Below, piece after piece: positions 36,401 through 45,252 of a stretch of DNA of 64,000 nucleotides; position 1 is the stretch's first letter, and each line of letters starts with the position of its first letter. This DNA is from Xylophilus sp. ASV27 (lineage in GTDB: Bacteria > Pseudomonadota > Gammaproteobacteria > Burkholderiales > Burkholderiaceae_C). Both the position numbers and the translations under genes were made by a program. Location: contig NZ_JAELTO010000004.1 of assembly GCF_016428875.1 (NCBI RefSeq), positions 1 to 64,000 on the forward strand, in the 5' to 3' direction. Below the pieces are notes generated by a model that saw only the letters and a program-made list of their open reading frames with translations, did not search any database and was not told where the DNA came from.

Positions 36401-37702
36401 CTACAGATAGCCGAGCCTGCGCGGCAGCCACAGCGCGAGTTCGGGCCAGGCAATGACCGCGACCATCACCAGGAACATGGCAAACAGCATCCAGCCGACC
36501 CAGCGCACGGTCTCCTCCATGCGCACCCGGGCGATGCGGCAGGACACCATCAGGTTCACCGCCAGCGGCGGCGTGAACTGGCCCAGCGCCACCTTGAGCG
36601 TGAGGATCACGCCGAACCACACCGGGTCCCATTTGTAGTGCTGCACGATCGGCCAGAGCAGCGGCACGAAGATCAGGAAGATCGAGACGCCGTCGAGGAA
36701 CATGCCCACCGTGATCAGCAGCAGGATCAGGAGCGCCAGCACGCCGTACTCGCCCAGGCCGGAGTGGACGATGGCGCGCGTGATCGGGTCGATCACCCCC
36801 AGCGTGGAGAGCGAATAGGCGAAGATGCCCGCCAGCGACACCACCAGCAGGATCACCGCCGACAGTTCGCCCGACTCGCGCAGGATCACGAACAGGTGGC
36901 GCACCTGGATAGTGCGGTGGATCACCATGCCCACGAACAGGCCGTAGAACACCGCCACCACGGCGGCCTCGGTCGGCGTGAACCAGCCCGCGCGCATGCC
37001 GCCCAGGATCAGCACCGGCGCGGCCAGGCCCCAGACCGCCTCGCGCAGGCTCCTCCAGAAGGCCGGGCGCGGCAGCGTCGATTCGAGCGCACCCATGCCG
37101 TGGCGGCGCGCCAGCCACACGGCCGGCACGATCAGCGCGATGCCGGCCAGCACGCCCGGGACCATGCCGGCGGCGAACAGCGCCGGCACCGAGGCGCCCG
37201 GCACCAGCACCGAATAGACGATGAAGGCCACCGAAGGCGGGATCAGTATGTCAGTGGCCGCGGCCGCGCCCACCACGCTGGCCGAGAAGCTGGCCGGGTA
37301 GCCGGCGCGCGACATGGCCGCGATCATCACCCCGCCCACCGCCGCCGCGTTGGCCGGCCCCGAGCCCGAGATGCCGCCCAGGAACATCGCCACCACGATC
37401 GCCACCAGCGGCAGCATGCCTGGGCCGCGGCCGACGATGGCGATGGCGAAATTCACCAGCCGCAGCGCCACGCCGGAGCGGTCGAAGATGGAGCCCACCA
37501 GCACGAACATCGGGATCGCCAGCAGCGGGTACTTGCCCAGGCCCGCATAGAAGTTCTGCGGCACCGCCAGCAGGCCATACCACTGGGTGTCCAGATTGGC
37601 CAGCGCGATGGCCGCCGCGCCGGCCAGGCCGAGCGCCGCGCCGATCGGCACGCCGACCAGCATCATCACGACGAACAGTGCGAACAGCAGCGTCGCGATC
37701 AT
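36401..37702 (-). CDS. dctM: TRAP transporter large permease
   Basis: The 433-residue inner-membrane protein begins MIATLLFALFVVMMLVGVPI and has about 12 hydrophobic segments. DctM motifs include VLVGSIFDRSGVALRLVNFA, GGISGSGPANAAAVGGVMI and PPSVAFIVYSVLV. The start is fixed by its ATGA overlap with dctQ; the longer frame to 37798 only shadows dctQ. Confidence 0.94.
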   Translation of the reverse strand: MIATLLFALFVVMMLVGVPIGAALGLAGAAAIALANLDTQWYGLLAVPQNFYAGLGKYPLLAIPMFVLVGSIFDRSGVALRLVNFAIAIVGRGPGMLPLVAIVVAMFLGGISGSGPANAAAVGGVMIAAMSRAGYPASFSASVVGAAAATDILIPPSVAFIVYSVLVPGASVPALFAAGMVPGVLAGIALIVPAVWLARRHGMGALESTLPRPAFWRSLREAVWGLAAPVLILGGMRAGWFTPTEAAVVAVFYGLFVGMVIHRTIQVRHLFVILRESGELSAVILLVVSLAGIFAYSLSTLGVIDPITRAIVHSGLGEYGVLALLILLLITVGMFLDGVSIFLIFVPLLWPIVQHYKWDPVWFGVILTLKVALGQFTPPLAVNLMVSCRIARVRMEETVRWVGWMLFAMFLVMVAVIAWPELALWLPRRLGYL

Positions 37703-38247
37703 GCGCCGCGGCCCTGCCGGCGGCGCCGCATGAACAGCCCCAGCGCCCGCAGCGCGATGCCCAGCGAGATCACCGGCAGCCAGATCGAATACCACCACTG
37801 CGGCACGCCGATGCCGGGCGAGGTCTCGCCGTAGCGGTAGTCGTCCCAGACCACGCGCACGCTGAGCACCGCGATCAGCAGGAACAGCAGCGCCACCATC
37901 AGCGCCCCGAACTGCGCCAGCCGCGTGCGCCGCCGCGGCGAGCCGCCCTCGGCGAAGTACTCGATGCGGATGTGCCGGTCGCGCGCCACCGCCGCACAGC
38001 CGCCGATCAGCGCCAGCACGATCATCAGGAACACGGAGAACTCCTCCGTCCAGGCGAAGGAACTGTTGGTGAAATAGCGCACCAGCACATTGGCGAAGGT
38101 GATCAGCGCCAGCACCGCCATGACGATCACGGTGAGCCAGTCCTCTATCGCCAGCGGTACCCGCGTCGGTTCGTCTGCATCAGGGGTGGGATCGGGGGCC
38201 GGGCTGGCGGCGTCCAGCAAGGGGCCGGACTCGGGTGGCTGTGGCAT
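37699..38247 (-). CDS. dctQ: TRAP transporter small permease
   Basis: The 182-residue protein begins MPQPPESGPLLDAASPAPDP, an unusually long Pro/Asp-rich cytoplasmic lead before the first helix. Four membrane segments follow, with SSFAWTEEFSVFLMIVLALI and DRHIRIEYF as DctQ marks. It is first in the TRAP operon. An ATG nearer the first helix is not available, so the acidic extension is probably real. Confidence 0.85.
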   Translation of the reverse strand: MPQPPESGPLLDAASPAPDPTPDADEPTRVPLAIEDWLTVIVMAVLALITFANVLVRYFTNSSFAWTEEFSVFLMIVLALIGGCAAVARDRHIRIEYFAEGGSPRRRTRLAQFGALMVALLFLLIAVLSVRVVWDDYRYGETSPGIGVPQWWYSIWLPVISLGIALRALGLFMRRRRQGRGA

Positions 38248-38630
38248 GTAGAGCGCGGGAAGAACGGCGGAAATGCCGCAAATGGGGGGAGATGCTAGGG
38301 GAACGACCCTCGCCCGGCCATTGGTGATTTCCCACTGGTCGGGGTTGCGGACTATGATGGGCGGCCACGTCCCGTCCTCCCCGCATCCAGCCCCCGCATG
38401 CCCGGCTCCTTGCCGCGGCGTGCCGCTGTGCGCGTGTTGCGGAGTCCTGGCATCGCGCGTCCGCCCGCCGCACGGCCGCGGCGGCGCGTCCCGAGCGCCT
38501 GTCCGCCGCACTTTCCTGAGCCCGGCGGCTCCCTTCCTCCTCCTCGCTTTCTGGATCGCCGGGCCCTTTGCAGAGCGGCCGTGCCCGGCCGGCTTCGGTG
38601 CCGGGCGCCTTTCATGTCCAGGAGCCATCC
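38248..38630 (+). other. 383-bp gap before the rnk-like gene with a GC-rich hairpin
   Basis: No gene is recognisable. Close to the downstream start, GCCCGGC (38583-38589) and GCCGGGC (38600-38606) form a perfect stem, with AGGAGCC (Shine-Dalgarno) at about 38620. The region could be a structured leader of the Rnk-like gene. Confidence 0.4.
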
Positions 38631-39080
38631 ATGCCCATCTCTTCTTCCGTTGTCGCGTCGTCCGCATCGTCGTCCGTCGTCCCGCGCACCATCACCGAAC
38701 TCGACCTGGTGCGCATTCGCAAGCGCCTGAGCCAGCCCGGCGCCCTGCCGGAGTCCGAGCGCGCCGAGTTCGAGGACCTGCTCGACAACGCCGAGGTCGT
38801 GTCCTCCTATGCCGTTCCCCCGGAGGTCGTCACCATGCGCTCCGAGGTGCGCATCGTCGGCCCCGTGGGCTGCGAGGAGCGCACCGTGACCCTGTGCTAC
38901 CCCGAGGCGGCCGACCCCGCCGCGGGCCGGGTGTCGGTGCTGTCGGCCATGGGCATGCACCTGCTGGGACTGTCGCCGGGGCAGACCGCGCACTGGACTG
39001 CGCCCGACGGCCGCGAACTGACGGCCGAGGTGCGCGCCATCGTGTTCCAGCCCGAGGACAGCGGGGACTTTCTGGGGTGA
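38631..39080 (+). CDS. rnk: Rnk-like GreA/GreB C-terminal domain protein
   Basis: The 149-residue protein begins with a Ser-rich stretch (MPISSSVVASSASSSVVPR). A coiled N-terminal part follows (ITELDLVRIRKRLSQPG) and then the FKBP-like domain of GreA/GreB (VVTMRSEVRIVGPVGCEERT, SVLSAMGMHLLGLSPGQ). Without the long GreA coiled coil it resembles Rnk, the nucleoside diphosphate kinase regulator that binds RNA polymerase. The symbol is by similarity. Confidence 0.82.
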   Translation: MPISSSVVASSASSSVVPRTITELDLVRIRKRLSQPGALPESERAEFEDLLDNAEVVSSYAVPPEVVTMRSEVRIVGPVGCEERTVTLCYPEAADPAAGRVSVLSAMGMHLLGLSPGQTAHWTAPDGRELTAEVRAIVFQPEDSGDFLG

Positions 39081-39086
39081 CTGGGG

Positions 39087-39230
39087 AGCACCCCCAGGCT
39101 GCGCGCTGCGCGTCTTCGCCTTCCCCCTGCGAGGGGGCACATCCTGCGGACCGGCGGAGCCGGAGCCGCGGATGTCTGCGCTTGGCCTGCTCCGCGGCCT
39201 CTCGTCCATTTGTGTTTCGCGCGCTGCGGA
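39087..39230 (+). repeat. GC-rich dispersed repeat
   Basis: This is a nearly full copy: cacccccaggctgcgcgctg, cgcgtcttcgccttccccct, gggggcacatcctgcgg, gccgcggatgtctgcg and a closing gcgcgctgcgg. It is the first of two tandem copies before pyrC. Confidence 0.85.
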
Positions 39231-39258
39231 TGGTGCATCAGCGCCGTGGGTCGTTGAA

Positions 39259-39440
39259 ATCTCCCCCAGGCTGCGCGCTGCGCGTCTTCGCCTTCCCCCT
39301 CAAAGGGGGCTGAGCCCGTACACGAAAGGTCCAGCGGACCTTTCGTGACTGGCGAAGGGCCGGGCCGCTGGCCCGGCGCGGTCTGCAAGACCTCTCCTGC
39401 GGACCGGCGCAGCCGGAGCCGCGGATGTCTGCGCAGGGGG
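39259..39440 (+). repeat. GC-rich dispersed repeat with internal hairpin insertion
   Basis: The same core is split after cccctcaaagggggc by about 80 bp. That insert contains two perfect hairpins: CACGAAAGGTCC/GGACCTTTCGTG (39321-39347) and GCCGGGCC/GGCCCGGC (39359-39377). The repeat then resumes with ctcctgcggaccggcgcagc. Confidence 0.8.
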
Positions 39441-39509
39441 CGTGAGATTTCATGGGCCCGGGTGCGGGTGCGCCTTGTTTGAGCCGGCCGGGTGCGAAAA
39501 TCGCCCGCC

Positions 39510-40583
39510 ATGACCGAGCCTTCCCACTCCCATTCCCCGCGCCCGGGCGCGCCCGATACGCTGACCCTGATCCGCCCCGACGACTGGCATCTGCACCTGC
39601 GCGACGGCGCCGCGCTGCAGGCGGTCGTGCCCGCCAGCGCGCGCCAGATGGCCCGGGCGCTGGTCATGCCCAACCTGCGCCCGCCGGTGGCCACGGCGCA
39701 GCAGGCGGCCGAGTACCGTGAGCGCATCCTGGCGGCCGTGCCGGCCGGCGTCGCCTTCGAGCCGCTGATGTCGCTCTACCTCACCGACCGCCTGCCGCCC
39801 GAGGAAGTCGCCCGGGCCAAGGCCGCCGGCGTGGTCGCGCTCAAGCTCTATCCGGCCGGCGCCACCACCAACAGCGATGCCGGGGTGACCGACATCCGCC
39901 GCACCTATCCGACGCTGGAGGCCATGCAGCGGCACGGCCTGCTGCTGCTGATCCACGGCGAGGTGGCCGACCCGGCGGTGGACGTGTTCGACCGCGAGGC
40001 GGTGTTCATCGACCGTGTGCTGATTCCGCTGCGCCGCGACTTCCCCGAGCTGAAGATCGTCTTCGAGCACCTGACCACCAAGGAAGGCGCAGACTACGTG
40101 CGCGCGGCGGACCGCTTCGTCGCGGCCACCATCACGCCCCAGCACCTGCTCTACAACCGCAACGCCCTCTTCACAGGCGGCATCCGGCCGCACTACTACT
40201 GCCTGCCCATCCTCAAGCGCGAACTGCACCGCCAGGCCCTGGTGGCCGCCGCCACCAGCGGCAGCCCCAAGTTCTTCCTGGGCACCGACAGCGCGCCGCA
40301 CGCCGCGCACCTGAAGGAGCACGCCAGCGGCTGCGCCGGCTGCTACAGCGCGCTGGTCGCCCTGGAGCTGTACGCCGAGGCTTTCGACCAGGCCGGCGCG
40401 CTCGACAAGCTCGAAGGCTTTGCCAGCCTGCATGGCCCGGACTTCTACGGACTGCCGCGCAACACCGCCACGGTCACGCTCAGGCGCGAGACCTGGACCG
40501 TGCCCGAGACCGTGCCCTTTGGCGACGCCACGCTCAAGCCCCTGCGCGGCGGCGAGACGCTGGCCTGGCGGCTGGCAGAATGA
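39510..40583 (+). CDS. pyrC: Dihydroorotase
   Basis: The 357-residue enzyme cyclises carbamoyl-aspartate to dihydroorotate in pyrimidine synthesis. The metal ligands are visible: HLHLRD near residue 27, the carboxylated Lys in [13 protein letters not shown], His in LIHGE and FEHLTT, and Asp in LGTDSAPHA. It is the class II (E. coli-like) form. The start [20 protein letters not shown] includes a short extension before the family core. It stands alone between repeats. Confidence 0.96.
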   Translation: MTEPSHSHSPRPGAPDTLTLIRPDDWHLHLRDGAALQAVVPASARQMARALVMPNLRPPVATAQQAAEYRERILAAVPAGVAFEPLMSLYLTDRLPPEEVARAKAAGVVALKLYPAGATTNSDAGVTDIRRTYPTLEAMQRHGLLLLIHGEVADPAVDVFDREAVFIDRVLIPLRRDFPELKIVFEHLTTKEGADYVRAADRFVAATITPQHLLYNRNALFTGGIRPHYYCLPILKRELHRQALVAAATSGSPKFFLGTDSAPHAAHLKEHASGCAGCYSALVALELYAEAFDQAGALDKLEGFASLHGPDFYGLPRNTATVTLRRETWTVPETVPFGDATLKPLRGGETLAWRLAE

Positions 40584-40586
40584 GAC

Positions 40587-40730
40587 CACCCCCAGGCTGC
40601 GCGCTGCGCGTCTTCGCCTTCCCCCTGCGAGGGGGCACATCCTGCGGCCCGGCGCAGCCGGCTCCGCGGATGTTTGCGCATGGCCTGCTCCGCGGCCTTT
40701 CGTTCCTTTGGGTTTCATTCGCTGCGGGTG
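40587..40730 (+). repeat. GC-rich dispersed repeat
   Basis: This is a full copy with caggctgcgcgctgcgcgtc, ccttccccctgcgagggggc, cggctccgcggatgtttgcg, catggcctgctccgcggcc and tttgggtttcattcgctgcg. It starts 4 bp after the pyrC stop. Confidence 0.88.
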
Positions 40731-40743
40731 TTGCTGGAATGGG

Positions 40744-40890
40744 ACCACCCCCAGGCTGCGCGCTTCGCGTCTTCGCCTTCCCCCTGCGAGGGGGCACATC
40801 CGGCGGACCGGCAAAGCCGGTTCTGCGGATGTCCTGGCATGGCCTGCTGCGCGGCCGTTTGTGCCTTTGGGTTTCATGCGCTGCGGGCGG
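40744..40890 (+). repeat. GC-rich dispersed repeat, tandem copy
   Basis: It repeats the preceding copy with few changes: ccaggctgcgcgcttcgcgt, cggcaaagccggttctgcgg, catggcctgctgcgcggccg and tttgggtttcatgcgctgcg. Confidence 0.88.
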
Positions 40891-40962
40891 GGCATGGCGC
40901 CGTGGATGGCTGAGGTCTTCTTTGCTTTTTTCTCTTCTTCTTCCCCCAACCGAGGCTGCCCC

Positions 40963-41754
40963 ATGCCCCACGCGAAAACCGATACCACGGCCTTCCTGAT
41001 CGACGCCGACAACCTGTCTCCGGCGGCCGTGGAGGAGGCGTTCGCCAAGCTCGGCGACCTTCCGGGCGTCATCACCGTGCGCCGGGCCTATGGCGGCGCG
41101 GACAAGCTCGCGGGCCTGCGCGAGGTGATGCAGCGCCATGCGGTGCGCGGCTTTCTCAACCATGGCAAGGGTTCCACCGACGTGGCGCTGGCGGTGGATG
41201 CGGTCGACGTGCTGTACCAGTTCGCGCCCGGCACGGTGGCCATCGGCTCGGGCGACGCGGACTTCGTGCCGCTGGTGGTGCGGCTGCGCGAGGCCGGCGT
41301 GCGCGTGATCTGCTTTGCCCAGGCCGACAAGGCCGCGGCCGACATCGCCCAGGCCTACGACGCGGTGATCCACGTCGGCGGCCGGGTCACGGCGGCTTTC
41401 GAACCGCGGCCGCGGCCCTCGCTGGTGGCCAGGGCGGCCCCTCCTGCGCCGGCGCCGGTGGCTGCCGCGCCGGTGCGGGCGCCGCGCGCCGCACGCAGCG
41501 TGGCCGGCGCCGCGCGCCCGGAGCCGGCCGAGCGCGAGGTGTCCGAGCAGATGCGCCAGGTGCTGGCCGCCATCCCCGACTGGCAGATCGGCGGCATCAA
41601 GCAGCTCAATGCGCTGGGCAAGCCGCTGTACGACGCGGGCATCAAGCGGGGCAGCAAGCCCTTGCACGAGCTGTTCCGCAAGTACCCGGCCTATTTCGAG
41701 ATCCATCCCCAGGACGGCCCCGCGCGCCAGGTCAAGCTGCTGCGCCGGCCTTGA
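40963..41754 (+). CDS. NYN-domain protein with C-terminal OST-HTH/LOTUS-like domain
   Basis: The 263-residue protein has an N-terminal NYN (PIN-like nuclease) domain with conserved acidic residues in FLIDADNLS, GSTDVALAVDAVD and IGSGDADFVPLV. An Ala/Pro-rich linker (about residues 150-185) follows, then a LOTUS-like helix-turn-helix (MRQVLAAIPDWQIGGIKQLN, RKYPAYFEIHPQ). Such LabA/DUF88 proteins are probable RNases or RNA-binding factors. It sits after two tandem repeats with no obvious partner. Confidence 0.87.
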   Translation: MPHAKTDTTAFLIDADNLSPAAVEEAFAKLGDLPGVITVRRAYGGADKLAGLREVMQRHAVRGFLNHGKGSTDVALAVDAVDVLYQFAPGTVAIGSGDADFVPLVVRLREAGVRVICFAQADKAAADIAQAYDAVIHVGGRVTAAFEPRPRPSLVARAAPPAPAPVAAAPVRAPRAARSVAGAARPEPAEREVSEQMRQVLAAIPDWQIGGIKQLNALGKPLYDAGIKRGSKPLHELFRKYPAYFEIHPQDGPARQVKLLRRP

Positions 41755-41787
41755 CGCCGCCGCGGGGCTCCGTGGCGCCATGTTTTT

Positions 41788-41850
41788 CATGAAAGGACGT
41801 TGTAGCCCAGGTGATGTCTTGGCTTTCTGCTATTGATTTTGTAGCTAATG
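41788..41850 (+). repeat. Short AT-rich dispersed repeat
   Basis: gttgtagcccaggtgatgtc, ttggctttctgctattg and attttgtagctaatg match the other copies. It abuts the end of the pdxA-like remnant. Confidence 0.65.
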
Positions 41851-41852
41851 CC

Positions 41853-42207
41853 GTCGCCGGACACCAGGGCGATGGTGTGCAGCAGCGCGCGCGGATCGGC
41901 CTTGCCGCGGCCGGCGATGTCCATGGCCGCGCCGTGCCCCACGCTGGCCAGCAGCGAGGGGTAGCCGCTGAACGCGATGCCGGCGCGCTGGATCGCAGCC
42001 TCGTGCAGCGGGCAGGCCACCACCGCATCGACCGCGCCGGCGTGGCAGGCGGCCGGCTTCCACGTGCCGCAGCGCGGACGGCAGCGGCAGCAGGCCGAGC
42101 GCCGCGGCGTCGTGGCCCGGTGCGTGCGTGGGCTGCGGGGCGATGGGCGCGCCGGGCCCGATCGGGCGGGCGCAGGCGGCGGCGCGTTGCGCCATGGGGT
42201 AGTTCAT
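41853..42207 (-). pseudogene. PdxA-like dehydrogenase remnant
   Basis: Pieces of a 4-hydroxythreonine-4-phosphate dehydrogenase-family protein survive in two frames: [15 protein letters not shown], then [20 protein letters not shown] and [14 protein letters not shown], directly joined to [20 protein letters not shown] and LLHTIAL. About 180 residues between SGYPSLLA and SVGHGAA are missing, an internal frameshift lies near 42060, and the N-terminus is gone. It is divergent from a decayed iclR gene, as PdxA2-type genes in catabolic clusters often are. Confidence 0.82.
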
Positions 42208-42426
42208 GAAGCGGACTCTCGTCACAGCAGAGGGGATGCGCTCATGCGCAGTCGAAGCGATGGGGGCGGGGAATGGAGAGTGCTGCCTGTTCAGTTGTGG
42301 AGACCCGGGGCGGGTCTCCAGTGCATCTCGCGCATGGACAAGCCAGATTTGCGCGATGCGCAAGCCTTGGCGATCTCCGCACACGAATGGCGTCCCCGAC
42401 GGTCTCCTGGGCGTGGGACGGCTGTG

Positions 42427-43039
42427 ATGGGCCGTGCGGCGGTGCGAGACCATGTCGCGTCGCTGCAGAAAGGGCTGCAGGTGCTGACCTGCTTCAACCG
42501 CAGGCACGGCCGGCTGACCCAGTCCGAGGTGGCGCGCCTGATTGGAAACGCCTTCGGACCGCACGCGTGCGTCCGCCGCGCCGGGCATGCTGCTGGACGA
42601 CGAGGTGGCCATCGTCGCCCGCGCCACGGCGCGGCGCAGCTTCGGCCTGGCCGTGGCCGTCGGATCGCGCCTGCCTCTGTACTGCTCGGCGCAGGGCCGC
42701 GCGCTGCTGGCCTGCATGCCGCCGGAGGAGGCGGAGTTGCGCGTGCGCCGCATGGCACGGCCGGCCCTCCCGTCGCGCACCGTGTGCGCGGCCGACGCCG
42801 TGCTGGCGCTGGTGGCGCGCGGCCGCGAGGACGGCTTTTCCAGCTGCGACGGCGGAATGGAGCTGGGCGTACGCTCCATGGCGGTGCCGGTGACCGACCG
42901 TGCCGGCACGCCGGTGGCGGCCATCGGCATCGCGGTGCGCGCCGAGCACATGGAGATGCGCGAATTGCGCCCCGTCATGCTGCCGCCGCTGCGGCAGGCG
43001 GGCATGACGCTGCCGGCGCAGATCTATCCCGAGGAATGA
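42427..43039 (+). pseudogene. IclR-family regulator, deleted and frameshifted
   Basis: The first part reads MGRAAVRDHVASLQKGLQVL then TCFNRRHGRLTQSEVARLIG, the start of an IclR winged helix. Near 42545 the frame is lost and the sequence resumes one frame over inside the effector domain: LLDDEVAIVARATARRSFGL, AVGSRLPLYCSAQGRALLAC and GGMELGVRSMAVPVTDRAG to the normal C-terminus. About 85 residues, including the recognition helix, are missing. Confidence 0.82.
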
Positions 43040-43225
43040 CGACCGGATTCAAAAGGAATCCCAGGCAAGCCCAGGTACCGTCGGGGCCTTCTGCTACAAA
43101 AAAAGAAGCATTGCCGAAGCGCGGTATCACGGAGGGCGCGAACTTTCCGCCTATGATCGACTCTATCCTCACGCCTTCGCAGGGCTGCACAGATAGACGA
43201 CAACAGAGCGGGAACTGCGGCGCGG

Positions 43226-43253
43226 CTTGAAGGGGCGGGGTCCGCCTCCATAT
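43226..43253 (+). promoter_or_regulatory. Candidate sigma-32 (heat-shock) promoter of htpX
   Basis: CTTGAA (43226-43231), 14 bp, then CTCCATAT (43246-43253) match the RpoH consensus CTTGAA-N13-17-CCCCATNT in all but one position. It lies about 50 bp before the htpX ATG, and htpX is a known heat-shock gene. Confidence 0.65.
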
Positions 43254-43301
43254 TTCCGCGCAAAGGATCCTACGGGCCTGGTCCCATCCCACGGAGAACT
43301 C

Positions 43302-44177
43302 ATGAAACGTATCGCTCTGTTCGTTCTAACCAACCTGGCCGTCGTCGTCGTGCTGGGCATCGTCGCCAGCCTGCTCGGCGTCAACCGTTTCCTCACCGCC
43401 AACGGGCTCAACCTGGGCGCGCTGCTGGGCTTCGCGCTGGTCATGGGCTTCGGCGGCGCCATCATCTCGCTGCTGATCAGCAAGCCGGTCGCCAAGTGGA
43501 GCGCCGGCGTGCGGCTGATCAACCAGCCCGCCACCGCCGACGAGGCCTGGATCGTCGAGACCGTGCGCAAGTTCGCCGACAAGGCCGGCATCGGCATGCC
43601 CGAGGTCGGCATCTTCGAGGGCGACCCGAACGCCTTCGCCACCGGCGCCTTCAAGAACAGCGCCCTGGTGGCGGTCTCCACCGGCCTGCTGCAGGGCATG
43701 ACGCGCGAAGAGGTCGAGGCCGTGATCGGCCACGAGGTGGCCCACATCGCCAACGGCGACATGGTCACCATGACCCTGATCCAGGGCGTGATGAACACCT
43801 TCGTGGTGTTCCTCTCGCGCGTCGTCGGCTACGCGGTCGACAGCTTCCTCAACAAGAACAACGAGAACCGCTCCGGCCCCGGCATCGGCTACTGGGTCAC
43901 CACCATCGTGCTCGACATCGTGCTCGGCTTCGCCGCGGCCATCGTCGTCGCCTGGTTCTCGCGCCAGCGTGAGTTCCGCGCCGACGCCGGCGCGGCGCAG
44001 CTGATGGGCCGCAAGCAGCCCATGGTCAACGCGCTGGCCCGCCTGGGCGGCATGGTGCCGGGCGAACTGCCCAAGAGCATCCAGGCCATGGGCATCACCG
44101 GCGGCATCGGCAAGCTGTTCTCCTCGCATCCGCCGATCGAGGAGCGCATCGCCGCGCTGCAGGCCCGGCAGGTCTGA
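43302..44177 (+). CDS. htpX: Membrane zinc metalloprotease HtpX
   Basis: The 291-residue protease performs quality control of inner-membrane proteins. Two N-terminal membrane helices ([20 protein letters not shown] and a second) are followed by the zinc motif [12 protein letters not shown], a third glutamate ligand in [15 protein letters not shown], and two further helices. The ATG follows CACGGAGAACTC. The start, length and order of segments match the family. Confidence 0.96.
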   Translation: MKRIALFVLTNLAVVVVLGIVASLLGVNRFLTANGLNLGALLGFALVMGFGGAIISLLISKPVAKWSAGVRLINQPATADEAWIVETVRKFADKAGIGMPEVGIFEGDPNAFATGAFKNSALVAVSTGLLQGMTREEVEAVIGHEVAHIANGDMVTMTLIQGVMNTFVVFLSRVVGYAVDSFLNKNNENRSGPGIGYWVTTIVLDIVLGFAAAIVVAWFSRQREFRADAGAAQLMGRKQPMVNALARLGGMVPGELPKSIQAMGITGGIGKLFSSHPPIEERIAALQARQV

Positions 44178-44266
44178 TCGTTCGATCTCCGTCCGTCGCC
44201 GCGTCCGCCCCCCGGGACGCGGCGATGTCGTTTCTGACGTCTCCTGCTTCCCTGCTGCGCGCTTCG

Positions 44267-44848
44267 ATGACCATCTCCATCCGCCCCATGCGGTCTGCCG
44301 ACCTGCCCGAAGTGCTGGCGCTGCAGGCCGAGGCCTATGCCAGTGCCACGTTCGAACTGGAAGGCCATGATTTCTTCGCCAACCGGCTGCAACTGGCGCC
44401 GGCCTGCTGCCTGGCCGCGCAGGCACCCGACGGCACGCTGGCGGGCTACCTCGTCTCCTACCCCTGGCGCGGCGACGCCGTGCCTGCGCTGGGCGTGCCA
44501 CTGCCCGCATTGCCGGCGCCGCCGGACCGCTGGTACCTGCACGACTGCGCGGTGGCGCGCCGCGCGCGCGGGCAGGGCGTTGCGCCGGCCCTGCATGCGG
44601 CGGGCGCGCGTGCGGCGCGGGAACAGGGGCTGCGCCAGGCCGCGCTGGTCGCGCTGGCCGATGCGGTGGCCTACTGGCAGCGCCTGGGCTACCAGGCACG
44701 GCAACTGCCGGGTGGGGAACTTGCCGGCTACGGCCCGGGCGCGGCCTATATGCAGCGCCCGCTGGCCGTGCCGCCGCAGGAAGGCGCGGCCCGGGCTTTA
44801 CCGGGCCTTCATGCAGCGGCGTCAACAGCTTGCGGGTCGCGGCGTTGA
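44267..44848 (+). CDS. GNAT-family acetyltransferase
   Basis: The 193-residue protein begins MTISIRPMRSADLPEVLALQ. The acetyl-CoA-binding loop is VARRARGQGVAPALHAAG, the usual R/Q-x-x-G-x-G/A motif, and YWQRLGYQ marks the C-terminal strand. The substrate is unknown. A start at 44225 would add 14 residues without family support. Confidence 0.85.
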   Translation: MTISIRPMRSADLPEVLALQAEAYASATFELEGHDFFANRLQLAPACCLAAQAPDGTLAGYLVSYPWRGDAVPALGVPLPALPAPPDRWYLHDCAVARRARGQGVAPALHAAGARAAREQGLRQAALVALADAVAYWQRLGYQARQLPGGELAGYGPGAAYMQRPLAVPPQEGAARALPGLHAAASTACGSRR

Positions 44849-44873
44849 GCAGATTCCTGTTCTGGAGAGCACC

Positions 44874-45242
44874 ATGTCCTCATCCTCTTCCACGGGCCGC
44901 TGGCGCGGCTCCGTACTGCCGGCCGCGTTGTTGGGAGCGGCCGCCTTCCTGTCCGGCTGCGTCGTCGCACCGCCTCCGCCGCCGGCCCGCGTGGTGGTGC
45001 GCGAGCCGGCCGCGTACGTGCCGGTCGAGCCGCCGCCGCCCCAGGTCGAGGTCATCGGCGTGGCGCCTGTCGTGGGCCATGTCTGGGTCGGCGGAGCCTG
45101 GTTCTGGGAGGGCGGACGCTATGTCTGGCGTCCCGGCCACTGGGCCGCGCCGCCGCGGCCGGGCTATGTCTGGGTGCCGCACCGCTGGGATCGCGGCCCG
45201 GGTGGCTGGCGCTTCCATGAGGGGCACTGGGCTGCGCGTTGA
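44874..45242 (+). CDS. YXWGQ/WxxGxW-repeat lipoprotein
   Basis: The 122-residue protein has a signal peptide ending in a lipobox (AAAFLSGC, Cys about residue 29) and a Pro-rich stretch. It then carries repeats of the type HVWVGGAWFWEGGRYVWRPG and HWAAPPRPGYVWVPHRW ending in FHEGHWAAR. These small outer-membrane lipoproteins are common in Burkholderiales; function is unknown. Confidence 0.82.
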   Translation: MSSSSSTGRWRGSVLPAALLGAAAFLSGCVVAPPPPPARVVVREPAAYVPVEPPPPQVEVIGVAPVVGHVWVGGAWFWEGGRYVWRPGHWAAPPRPGYVWVPHRWDRGPGGWRFHEGHWAAR

Positions 45243-45252
45243 GCGGCTGCCG

